Numbered from the stretch's first letter, positions 1 through 5,875 are shown. The stretch: DNA of 7,012 nucleotides from Alphaproteobacteria bacterium (GCA_013290035.1 JABCYT010000173.1:1-7012), one strand, 5' to 3'. Program-made: numbers and translations. Notes: a model not told the origin generated them from the sequence alone.

Positions 1-62
1 TCTACTACGTCTTCCGCCGCCGCATGTCCGCCGGCCTCACCATGGGCGGGGTCAAGGGCTGA
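1..62 (+). CDS. 3' end of a MalG-type sugar ABC transporter permease (partial)
   Basis: Only the last 19 residues are in the window, ending YYVFRRRMSAGLTMGGVKG before TGA at 60-62. A short basic stretch followed by GLTxGGVK is the usual cytoplasmic tail of the MalG/UgpE branch of CUT1 carbohydrate permeases. It closely matches the tail of the complete permease at 943-1869 (RRWMLAGLTLGGVRK). The call rests on this tail alone; the membrane segments and EAA loop lie upstream of the window. The stop codon overlaps the proposed CTG start of the next permease gene (CTGA at 59-62), so the two genes are probably in one operon and translationally coupled. Substrate is unknown. Confidence 0.7.
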   Translation, partial: YYVFRRRMSAGLTMGGVKG

Positions 63-946
63 ACGCCGCGACGCGCCGCGCGAAGGGGGCCCACCCGCCC
101 GGGCGGCGCCTGCAACGCGCGGAGCTCGCCTGGGCCTTTGCCTTTCTCGCCCCTTACGCGGCCGTCTTTGCCGCCTTCGTCGTCTATCCCGTGGCCTATG
201 GACTGTGGATGGCGCGCGACCCCGCGCTCTACGGCGAGCTGTTCGCCGAGCCGCGCTATGTCACGACCGCGATCAACACACTCCTCTACGTCGGCTTTGG
301 CGTGAACGTCATGATGTTCGGAGCCCTGCTGCTGTCGGGCTTCTTCCTGCGCCCGCAGTGGTGGGTGCGGCCACTGCTCGCGATCTTCCTGCTCTGCTGG
401 GCGATGCCCGCCGTTCCGGCTTTCGCCTCCTTTCACTGGATGCTGATCGGCGAGCAGGGGCTGGTCGATGCGCTGTTGCGCGAGCTTTTCGGCGTGGACG
501 GCCCGCTCTGGTTCAACGATCCTTGGCTGGCGCTGGGCTCGAACATCATCGCCCACATCTGGAAATGGCTGCCCTTCTGGACCCTGGTGTTCATCGCCGG
601 CCGGCTGGCGATCCCGCAGGAGATCTACGAGGCGGCGGCGATCGACGGTGCGGTGGGCGTGCGCCGTTTCCTGCACGTCGTGTTCCCGCTTCTCGCCAAC
701 ATCTACGTCGTTTGCACGCTGCTCGCGACGCTGTGGACGGTGGGGGACTACACCACGGTGTTCCTGGTATCGATGGGCGCGCCGGCGAGATCGAGCGACG
801 TCCTGGCGACGCTCGGCATGCACTACGCCTTCGACGCCGCGCAACCGGAGCTCGGCGTGGCCGCGGTGATGTCCACTCTGCCGGTGCTGGTGCCGCTGGC
901 GTTGATCCTGATGCGCCGCCTGCACGCGGGCGAGCTGCAACTGTGA
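59..946 (+). CDS. MalF-type sugar ABC transporter permease, probable CTG start
   Basis: This is an inner-membrane permease of a CUT1-type carbohydrate ABC importer, the MalF/UgpA partner of the next gene. Read from CTG at 59 it is 295 residues, normal for the family. Segments in order: basic N-terminus, first membrane helix at about 24-47 (WAFAFLAPYAAVFAAFVVYP), several further helices, and the ATPase-docking EAA loop at about 191-210 (EAAAIDGA, then HVVFPLL). It ends in a basic tail before TGA at 944-946. The start is the difficulty: the frame has no ATG or TTG upstream of the first helix. The first GTG, at 191, falls inside or after that helix and would give 251 residues. CTG at 59 forms a CTGA overlap with the upstream stop and has GGGCGGGG about 8 bases before it, so I prefer it. 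The stop overlaps the next gene's GTG start. Family call is firm; substrate and exact start are not. Confidence 0.85.
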   Translation: MNAATRRAKGAHPPGRRLQRAELAWAFAFLAPYAAVFAAFVVYPVAYGLWMARDPALYGELFAEPRYVTTAINTLLYVGFGVNVMMFGALLLSGFFLRPQWWVRPLLAIFLLCWAMPAVPAFASFHWMLIGEQGLVDALLRELFGVDGPLWFNDPWLALGSNIIAHIWKWLPFWTLVFIAGRLAIPQEIYEAAAIDGAVGVRRFLHVVFPLLANIYVVCTLLATLWTVGDYTTVFLVSMGAPARSSDVLATLGMHYAFDAAQPELGVAAVMSTLPVLVPLALILMRRLHAGELQL

Positions 947-1869
947 GCCTCGCCACGCCCCGCTACGGCCTGCCCGCCGCCGCCTGGCGACTCTCGTCCT
1001 GGCGGCTCTCATCCTGGCGCCCGCATCGGCGGCGCAGGGTCCTGGCCGACGTCGCGGCGTGGACGCTGGGCCTGCTGCTGCTCGTGTGGGCGCTGCTGCC
1101 GACCTACAACATGCTGCTGATCGCGCTCGACGAGGAGGGCGACACCGAATATGCCGGAATCGTCTGGCCGGCCGAGCCCACGCTCGATGCCTTTCGCGTC
1201 GTGCTGAGCGGCGACTACTGGTACCTGCAGCACTTCTGGCTGAAGTTCGCCAACAGCCTGTTCATCGCGCTCGCGACCATGCTGATCACGCTCGTAATCG
1301 GCTCGCTGGCCGCCTTCGCGCTCGGCCGCATGACGCTGGCGCGCGGCTGGTTGCTCGGCAATTTCCCGGTTCTCACCTATGCCGTCCCGGCGTCCCTCCT
1401 GGTGATCCCGTTCTACCGCATCATGCGCGTGTACGGCCTGTCGGATTCCCTATGGGCGGTGATTGCCGCCGACGTGACCTTCACCACGCCCTACGCCATC
1501 CTGATCCTGCAGCAATACGCCAAGCTCATTCCCAAGGAACTCGACGAGGCGGCGCAAATCGACGGCGCTGGGCCCTGGCAGATCTACCGCCATCTCTACC
1601 TGCCGCTCGCGGCGCCGGCGCTGGCGGCGGTCAGCACGTTTGCCCTGCTGTTCGCCTGGAACGAATACATCTACCAATACATTCTGCTCACCTCGGAACA
1701 CAAAATGACGGTGGCGGTGGCGATCGCGCAGTTCTTCGACGCCGACGAGGCGCCCTGGAACTACATGATGGCCACCGCAATCGTCTACGCCCTGCCGCCG
1801 GTGGCGATCTTCTTCGCGCTGCGTCGTTGGATGTTGGCCGGCCTGACGCTTGGCGGCGTCAGGAAGTAG
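943..1869 (+). CDS. MalG-type sugar ABC transporter permease
   Basis: This is the second permease of a CUT1 carbohydrate importer (MalG/UgpE branch), 308 residues from GTG at 943. GTG overlaps the preceding TGA as GTGA, and no other plausible in-frame start precedes the first helix. Visible order: Arg-rich N-terminus with a short repeat (WRLSS twice, about 16-25), first helix at about 37-60, a periplasmic stretch with LDAFRVVLSGDYWYLQHFW, then NSLFIALATMLITLVIGSLA as the conserved second helix. The EAA loop is at about 202-221 (DEAAQIDGAG, then HLYLPLAAP), and the C-terminal tail is MLAGLTLGGVRK. The EAA loop contacts the nucleotide-binding subunit, which is not encoded here. The gene should pair with the MalF-type permease just upstream. 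The substrate cannot be read from the sequence. It is the last gene of the plus-strand operon, followed by palindromic repeats that may end transcription. Confidence 0.92.
   Translation: MSLATPRYGLPAAAWRLSSWRLSSWRPHRRRRVLADVAAWTLGLLLLVWALLPTYNMLLIALDEEGDTEYAGIVWPAEPTLDAFRVVLSGDYWYLQHFWLKFANSLFIALATMLITLVIGSLAAFALGRMTLARGWLLGNFPVLTYAVPASLLVIPFYRIMRVYGLSDSLWAVIAADVTFTTPYAILILQQYAKLIPKELDEAAQIDGAGPWQIYRHLYLPLAAPALAAVSTFALLFAWNEYIYQYILLTSEHKMTVAVAIAQFFDADEAPWNYMMATAIVYALPPVAIFFALRRWMLAGLTLGGVRK
984..1020 (+). repeat. 15-base tandem repeat inside permease N-terminus
   Basis: CTGGCGACTCTCGTC (984-998) is followed directly by CTGGCGGCTCTCATC (999-1013), differing at two positions, and by CTGGCGC, the start of a third unit. 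It encodes WRLSSWRLSSWR ahead of the first membrane helix of the MalG-type permease. As 15 is a multiple of three, the frame is kept. It looks like a small in-frame slippage or duplication product in a cytoplasmic leader with little constraint. Confidence 0.7.
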
Positions 1870-1900
1870 AGCAGAGTCCAAGCAGCCTGAATCTAGTTCC

Positions 1901-1959
1901 CCTCCCCTTCGCGGATTCGCGAAGGGGAGGTGTCGCCGTCATACGGCGACGGAGGGGTC
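1901..1959 (+). repeat. Two-hairpin palindromic intergenic element, copy 1
   Basis: The first hairpin has a perfect 13-bp stem (1901-1913 with 1918-1930) and loop GATT. One base later comes a second perfect hairpin, GTCGCCGT-CAT-ACGGCGAC (1932-1950), then GGAGGGGTC. The closing GGAGGGG can also pair with the CCCCTCC at the beginning. Palindromes of this CCCCTCCCC...GGGGAGG style recur between genes in many alphaproteobacteria and resemble REP-type elements. It begins 31 bases after the permease stop between convergent genes, so it could also end transcription or stabilise mRNA 3' ends. There is no clear run of T. Confidence 0.75.
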
Positions 1960-1982
1960 GGAAGCCGCAGGCCGCGGCCCAT

Positions 1983-2042
1983 GACCCCATCGCCCTCGTA
2001 TGACGAGGGCACTTCCCCTTGCCGGACTCCGGCAAGGGGAAG
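1983..2042 (-). repeat. Two-hairpin palindromic intergenic element, copy 2 (inverted)
   Basis: Read on the minus strand this has the same plan as copy 1. A perfect 14-bp stem with a 3-base loop (2029-2042 with 2012-2025) is followed by a T and an 8-bp hairpin with the identical CAT loop (1992-2010), ending in GATGGGGTC. Several stem bases differ from copy 1, yet both partners of each pair have changed, so the stems stay perfect. The two copies face each other across 23 bases that include the palindrome GGCCGCGGCC (1970-1979). It may serve as the 3' end of the minus-strand operon, which stops at 2073. Confidence 0.75.
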
Positions 2043-2061
2043 CAAGCTGGCCCGACTTGCT
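2041..2061 (-). terminator. Weak hairpin just after the amidohydrolase stop
   Basis: AGCAAG (2041-2046) pairs with CTTGCT (2056-2061) across 9 bases, 12 bases beyond the end of the amidohydrolase gene on the minus strand. The stem is only 6 bp and no U-tract follows, and its outer bases overlap the larger palindrome of copy 2. Either structure, or both, could act at the 3' end of the minus-strand transcript. Confidence 0.25.
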
Positions 2062-2072
2062 CGGCCCTTTTC

Positions 2073-3494
2073 CTAAACCGCCGGCCTGCTGCGCATTTCC
2101 TCCGCCACCTTGCGCTTGAGAAACTGCCCGTGCCTGAGGTCGCCGTGGAAGGCGCCGTCTTCCACCACGACGTTGCCGCGCAGGATGGTCACGGCCGGCC
2201 ACGCCGTCACCACATGGCCCTCCCAGGGCGTGTAGTCGGTTTCGTGCAGGTCGGCGGCCCGGATCGTCTTGTCGAGGCCCGTCTGCAGCAGCACGATGTC
2301 GGCGTCGGAGCCCGCCGCCAGCGCGCCCTTGCGGGGATAGAGGCCCATGATGCGCGCGGCGTTGCTCGAGATCATGTCGACGAAATGTTCGGCTGAGTAG
2401 CCGCGCTTGGTCACCATGTTGGTGTACATCAGCCCGACCCTGGGCTCGACGCCCGAGTTGCCGCCCGTCGTGTCGTCGATCCGGCTGCCCTGCAGCTTGA
2501 CCCGGAGCGGACAGCACAGCTCGTCGGTGGCGATGACCTGGATGGCGCCGCGGTTGGTCGCCTCCCACAGGCGCTTCTGGTCCTCCGGATATTTCAGCGA
2601 CGGGTAGGTGTGGAACATCTGCCCGCCTGGCCGCTTATAATCCTCGGCGTTGTAGAGCAGGTACTGATGCAAGGTCTCGCCGTACATCGGGAAGCCGCGC
2701 ATCCGCGATGCCTCGAGCGCCGCCACGCCGGTCGCCGCCGAGACATGCACCATGTAGAGGGCGGCGCCCTCGACATTCTCGGCGAGGCGAATCACGCGAT
2801 TGAAGGACAGCTCCTCCGACAGCGCATTGTGCACCTCGGCCATGTGCTCGAAGCTGACGCGATTCTCGCGCATCAGCTTCTCGTACATGAACATGACGAT
2901 GTCGTTGTCCTCGGCATGGATGCAGGCGATGCCGCCCGCCGCCGCGACGACCTTGAGGGCCTCCCAGATGTGGCCGTGCGGCACCATGCGGCCCAAGTTC
3001 CCCGGCCGGATGTTGGTGGTGAAGATTTTTATGCTGGCGTGGCCGTCCTGCATGGCATCGGCGAGCTGGCCGAAATGCGGCGTCGGCACCTCGCCCATCA
3101 GCGTGAGATGGAAGCCGTAGTCGCAGTAGCAGGCGTCCTTCCACTGGGCTTGCGTCTGCGCGATCGATTCCTGGACGGTGCGCTCGTGCACGCACTGCAC
3201 GAAATCGATCAAGGTCGTGGTGCCGCCGTGCAGGGCGGCCTTGCTGACCTGCGACGGCGGATCGGTCAGCACGTCGGGCCGTCCCGGCGCGCGCACCGGC
3301 ATCAGGCAGTGGATGTGCGGGTCGATGCCGCCGGGAATGACGAGACGGTCGTGGGCCGACACGGTGCGCGCCGCGTCCGGCAGCGAGCCGGGGCCGCCGA
3401 CCAGCGCGATGCGGCCGTCCTTGACGCCGATATCGGCGGCCTGGGTTCCCGTCGGCAGCACGCAGGTGCCGCCGGTGATGGCGAGGTCCAGCAT
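2073..3494 (-). CDS. Hydantoinase/dihydropyrimidinase-like amidohydrolase
   Basis: This is a cyclic-amidase-type metal hydrolase of the amidohydrolase superfamily, 473 residues, typical for D-hydantoinase and dihydropyrimidinase. The binuclear metal site is visible in order: HxH at 60 and 62 (GGIDPHIH), the Lys expected to be carboxylated at 156 (SIKIF), His193 (CIHAED), His250 (YMVHVS) and Asp324 (ATDEL). The N- and C-terminal strands (DLAITGG; AAGSDADIVLL) form the usual composite beta domain. Classical enzymes have KVFMAY with a substrate-binding Tyr after the Lys, and TDHC around the Asp. This protein has KIFTTN and TDELCC, so substrate specificity is probably altered. The ATG at 3494 is preceded by GGAG at 10 bases and begins the conserved strand. 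The CobW gene ends 16 bases upstream, so the genes are co-transcribed. The reaction is ring opening of a cyclic amide; the exact substrate is unknown. Confidence 0.85.
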   Translation of the reverse strand: MLDLAITGGTCVLPTGTQAADIGVKDGRIALVGGPGSLPDAARTVSAHDRLVIPGGIDPHIHCLMPVRAPGRPDVLTDPPSQVSKAALHGGTTTLIDFVQCVHERTVQESIAQTQAQWKDACYCDYGFHLTLMGEVPTPHFGQLADAMQDGHASIKIFTTNIRPGNLGRMVPHGHIWEALKVVAAAGGIACIHAEDNDIVMFMYEKLMRENRVSFEHMAEVHNALSEELSFNRVIRLAENVEGAALYMVHVSAATGVAALEASRMRGFPMYGETLHQYLLYNAEDYKRPGGQMFHTYPSLKYPEDQKRLWEATNRGAIQVIATDELCCPLRVKLQGSRIDDTTGGNSGVEPRVGLMYTNMVTKRGYSAEHFVDMISSNAARIMGLYPRKGALAAGSDADIVLLQTGLDKTIRAADLHETDYTPWEGHVVTAWPAVTILRGNVVVEDGAFHGDLRHGQFLKRKVAEEMRSRPAV

Positions 3495-3510
3495 CAGGTC
3501 ACAGCTCCAG

Positions 3511-4545
3511 CTAGAGGGGGCCCGGAGGGGCGAGGCACGCCGGTTCGCCGTCGGCGAAGCGGCGCAGGATCTCGTCCGGCTCGAGATCGCGTACGATGAA
3601 GACAAGCCGGCTGACCCGGTCGGCATCGGGCCAGCGCTCCAGCCAGCGCGGCGGATAGAGCGTGTGCTGCACGGCGTGGATCGCCGCCGGCCCGGCCCCC
3701 GCCGGACCATGGGGCCGGTCGGAGAATTCGACCAGCCCCTTGACCCGCAAGAGCTTCTCGCCGTGATCGCGCGCCAGCCCGCCCAGCGCCACGGCAAAGC
3801 TGAGCCGACTCATCGGCCGCCGCAACCGGACCGACAGCGCGTAGATGCCGTGGGCATGGACCGCCGTCGCGTGAGGCCGCGGCCGCGGCAGCGCCTTGGG
3901 CGAGCCGCCAAAAAGCAGGGCGCTCGTATCGGCGTCGCCCAGGGCGCTGCGGGCATCGACGATCGGCGCCAGCGGGTTCAACGACGCCAGTCGCTCGACA
4001 AGGCTGTCCGGGATGGGGGCCATATCGGTCTTGGTCAGAAGCAAAAGATCGGCCACGGCGGCCTGCGCGACGGCCTCGGGGTAATCATCGAGCGTGGTGC
4101 CACCGACCACGACATCGATCGCCGTCACGACGCGGTCCAATCGCAGCGAGGCTTCCAGAAAGGCGTCGGCGGAGAGCGTGTAGAGCGTGGGCCCCGGATC
4201 GGCCAGGCCGCTGGTCTCGAGCGCGATGCGCCGGAACGGCGGCCGGCCGGCGGCCTGTCGCGATCTCAGCAGCCGGTAGAACGAGTCGGCCAGGCCCTGG
4301 CGGACGGCGCAGCAGGTGCAGCCGTTGGGCAGCTCGACCACATCGTCGACCGCCGCTTCCAGCAGATGATGGTCGAGCGCGAAGGCGCCGAACTCGCTGA
4401 TGAGGACGGCGGTATCCCTGAGGTCCGGAACGGCGAGAACCCGCGAGAGAAGCGTGGTCTTGCCGCTGCCCAGAAAGCCGGTCAGCACCGAGAGCGGGAT
4501 CGGCTCCGACGGGACCTCGGTGAGGCCGGCAAGACTGCGATTCAC
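3511..4545 (-). CDS. CobW/COG0523-family GTPase, probable metallochaperone
   Basis: This 344-residue P-loop GTPase belongs to the CobW/COG0523 (G3E) family, whose members bind Zn, Co or similar metals and help deliver them to target enzymes. Visible motifs: Walker A GFLGSGKT at 23-30, SEFG at 50-53 (usually NEFG), metal-binding CxCC at 76-79 in NGCTCC, ETSGLADP at 110-117, and the guanine-specificity motif TKTD at 171-174. The C-terminal CobW_C domain runs from about 231 to 330 and starts with HAHGIYALSVRL. The long His-rich tract of some family members is absent; only scattered His occur (DHH at 58-60, HATAVHAH at 225-232). The start is GTG at 4545: an in-frame TGA lies 12 bases before it, so no longer reading is possible. 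The dehydrogenase stop is 12 bases upstream and the amidohydrolase starts 16 bases downstream. This suggests it serves one of those metal enzymes, but that is inference from position. Confidence 0.88.
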   Translation of the reverse strand: MNRSLAGLTEVPSEPIPLSVLTGFLGSGKTTLLSRVLAVPDLRDTAVLISEFGAFALDHHLLEAAVDDVVELPNGCTCCAVRQGLADSFYRLLRSRQAAGRPPFRRIALETSGLADPGPTLYTLSADAFLEASLRLDRVVTAIDVVVGGTTLDDYPEAVAQAAVADLLLLTKTDMAPIPDSLVERLASLNPLAPIVDARSALGDADTSALLFGGSPKALPRPRPHATAVHAHGIYALSVRLRRPMSRLSFAVALGGLARDHGEKLLRVKGLVEFSDRPHGPAGAGPAAIHAVQHTLYPPRWLERWPDADRVSRLVFIVRDLEPDEILRRFADGEPACLAPPGPL

Positions 4546-4557
4546 GGTTGGACTTCA

Positions 4558-5649
4558 CTAGGCATCGAACATGATCACCGACCGCAGGACCTTGCCGGAT
4601 TTCATGTTGGCGAAGCCCTCGTTGATCTCCGGAAGCTTGATGCGGGCCGAAATCCAGTCGTCGAGGTGCAGTCGACCCTTCAGGTAGTGTTCCACCAGTC
4701 GGGGCATGTCGATGCGGAAGCGGTTCGAGCCCATCGACGAGCCCTGCACCTTCTTCTCCCCGCGCAGAAAATCGAAGCCGTGCAGCTCGATCTTGGTGCC
4801 GAACGGGATCATGCCGATGATGGTCGCCACCCCGCCCGGCCCGAGCATCTGGAAGGCCTGCTCGGCCGTGATCTTGGCGCCCACGGCCTCGATGGCGTGA
4901 TGCACCTGGCCCTTGGTCAGCTGCTTCACCTGCTCGACCGGGTCGCCATTGCGCACATCGACGATGTCGGTGGCGCCGAGCTTGGTGGCCAGCTGCAATT
5001 TAACCGGATTGTTGTCGACGGCGATGATGCGGCCGGCGCCGACGATCGCGGCGCCGTTGATCGCCGCCATGCCGATGCCGCCGCAGCCGATCACCACCAC
5101 GGTTTCGCCGGGCGCCACCTTGGCCGTGTTGAAGATGGCGCCCACGCCCGTCATGACGCCGCAGCCGATCAGCGCCGCGCGGTCGAGCGGCATGTCTTCG
5201 CGAATCTTCACGATCGCGTTCTCATGCACCATCATCTGCTCGGCAAAGGACGACATATTGATGAACTGGTGGATGGGACCGCTCTTGTTCCAGGTCAGGC
5301 GAGTCGACACGCCCGGCGGCAGCTTGACCTCGGTGTTCGTGCAGATCGCCGGGCGGCCCGACAGGCACTGCTCGCAGGTGCCGCAGAACACCGACAGGCA
5401 GGTGACGACGTGGTCGCCCTTCTTGACGTAGGTGACGTCGGAGCCGACCTGTTCGACGATGCCGGCCGACTCGTGCCCCAGCACGGCGGGCAACGGATGC
5501 GGGTAAAGCCCCTCGATGAAGTGCAGGTCGGAGTGGCACAGCCCGGCGCAGGCCGTGCGCAGGAGCACCTCGCGCGGTCCTGGCTTGCGCAGGCCGACAT
5601 CCTCGATGACCAGAGGCTTGTTCACTTCGTGCAAGACGGCGGCCTTCAT
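4558..5649 (-). CDS. Zinc-dependent alcohol dehydrogenase (MDR, AdhC-like)
   Basis: This is a 363-residue medium-chain Zn alcohol dehydrogenase, of the class resembling class III/COG1062 enzymes, expected to oxidise an alcohol or adduct with NAD. Catalytic zinc ligands are Cys38 (AGLCHSD), His59 (GHES) and Cys163 (IGCGVMTG). Structural zinc ligands are Cys89, 92, 95 and 103 (FCGTCEQC...IC), the full four-Cys lobe. The Rossmann nucleotide motif is GCGGIG at 188-193, followed by VDNN at 211-214, whose Asp favours NAD over NADP. I choose ATG at 5649 because a strong GAGGGAGG sits 8 bases before it and MKAAVLHE is the usual family N-terminus. The frame is open to ATG at 5709, but those 20 extra residues resemble no leader. 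It is first in the three-gene minus-strand operon; CobW follows after 12 bases. The physiological substrate cannot be told. Confidence 0.93.
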   Translation of the reverse strand: MKAAVLHEVNKPLVIEDVGLRKPGPREVLLRTACAGLCHSDLHFIEGLYPHPLPAVLGHESAGIVEQVGSDVTYVKKGDHVVTCLSVFCGTCEQCLSGRPAICTNTEVKLPPGVSTRLTWNKSGPIHQFINMSSFAEQMMVHENAIVKIREDMPLDRAALIGCGVMTGVGAIFNTAKVAPGETVVVIGCGGIGMAAINGAAIVGAGRIIAVDNNPVKLQLATKLGATDIVDVRNGDPVEQVKQLTKGQVHHAIEAVGAKITAEQAFQMLGPGGVATIIGMIPFGTKIELHGFDFLRGEKKVQGSSMGSNRFRIDMPRLVEHYLKGRLHLDDWISARIKLPEINEGFANMKSGKVLRSVIMFDA

Positions 5650-5657
5650 TTGTCGAT

Positions 5658-5665
5658 CCTCCCTC
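5658..5665 (-). promoter_or_regulatory. Strong Shine-Dalgarno for the alcohol dehydrogenase
   Basis: On the minus strand this reads GAGGGAGG, with GGAGG ending 8 bases before ATG at 5649. It is the best ribosome-binding site in the window and decides the dehydrogenase start against the longer reading from 5709. Confidence 0.8.
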
Positions 5666-5720
5666 GAACCCTGGTCATCGGTTGCCTCCTCGACGGGGGC
5701 AAGCATCACCTCTGCCGATT

Positions 5721-5745
5721 CCAGTCTTTGCGACGAGGAGACTGG
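5721..5745. promoter_or_regulatory. Inverted repeat, candidate operator
   Basis: CCAGTCT (5721-5727) and AGACTGG (5739-5745) are a perfect 7-bp inverted repeat separated by 11 bases, with half-site centres 18 apart. It lies 72 bases upstream of the dehydrogenase ATG, in the region shared by two divergent genes, which is a usual place for a dimeric repressor or activator. It could alternatively form an RNA hairpin. No regulator gene is in the window. Confidence 0.4.
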
Positions 5746-5749
5746 CGGT

Positions 5750-5822
5750 AAACTCCAGGCGTCACAACCCCGGTCGCGGCCCTCTCAAAGTTGAAACACG
5801 GGTCCGAATCCCGTAGGAGCGG
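5750..5822 (+). other. Degenerate tRNA-like sequence, tRNA-Glu(CTC)-like 3' half
   Basis: The 3' half looks like a tRNA. There is a perfect 5-bp T stem (ACGGG 5798-5802 with CCCGT 5810-5814) around the 7-base loop TCCGAAT. A CTCTCAA anticodon-type loop (5782-5788, anticodon CTC) has flanks CGGCC/AGTTG that pair at four of five positions if G-U is allowed. A short variable stretch AAAC links them. From memory this matches the layout of alphaproteobacterial tRNA-Glu(CTC). The 5' half fails: only CTCC (5753-5756) pairs with GGAG (5816-5819), the D arm does not form, the T loop has C where T55 is nearly invariant, and no CCA end follows. I read it as a tRNA remnant or tRNA-derived repeat, not a working tRNA. 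Confidence 0.4.
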
Positions 5823-5832
5823 CAGGCCGCTC
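5817..5832 (+). other. Small hairpin after the tRNA-like segment
   Basis: GAGCGG (5817-5822) pairs perfectly with CCGCTC (5827-5832) around the loop CAGG. It overlaps the acceptor end of the tRNA-like segment and lies 44 bases before the DUF4396-like ATG. It has no U-tract, so it may be a leader structure or only a by-product of the GC-rich sequence. Confidence 0.35.
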
Positions 5833-5875
5833 GCGGCTGTCTTGGGAGGACGGCCGGAAAGCAAGGGAGAGCCCG

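Larger units (their letters stand above)
5650..5875. promoter_or_regulatory. Divergent intergenic region between the adh operon and the DUF4396-like gene
   Basis: These 226 bases separate two divergently transcribed genes and should hold both promoters. I see the dehydrogenase Shine-Dalgarno, an inverted repeat (5721-5745), a tRNA-like segment (about 5750-5822), a hairpin (5817-5832) and AGGGAG (5864-5869) ahead of the DUF4396-like ATG. One weak plus-strand promoter match is TTGCGA at 5728 with TAAACT at 5749, spaced 15, which is short. I cannot pick a convincing minus-strand promoter. Confidence 0.45.

Noticed and set aside
205..942. Reading the MalG-type permease as a 554-residue protein starting at 205
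   Set aside because: Residues before 943 are Arg/Ala-rich noise overlapping the MalF-type gene in another frame. The permease proper starts at the GTGA overlap and then has normal length.
5..1012. Long minus-strand open frame (335 codons) opposite the permeases
   Set aside because: It is the antisense shadow of the MalF-type gene; its composition (Arg, Gln, His, Glu) and lack of motifs match a GC-bias artefact.
1901..2042. CRISPR array or attenuator in the palindromic region
   Set aside because: There are only two copies, in inverted orientation and with no spacers of regular length, and the region lies downstream of both convergent genes, so neither reading fits.
5650..5709. A 20-residue N-terminal extension of the alcohol dehydrogenase from ATG 5709
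   Set aside because: A strong GAGGGAGG lies 8 bases before ATG 5649, where the conserved family N-terminus begins; the extension resembles no signal or domain.
3178..5751. A very long open frame (857 codons) on the plus strand
   Set aside because: It runs antisense through the amidohydrolase, GTPase and dehydrogenase, all of which have full motif sets. The translation is rich in Arg, Asp, His and Gly with no domain, as expected for antisense frames in GC-rich DNA.
5750..5822. A functional tRNA-Glu gene
   Set aside because: The T arm is good, but the D arm cannot form, the acceptor stem has about four pairs, T55 is replaced by C, and no CCA follows. It is kept only as a tRNA-like remnant.
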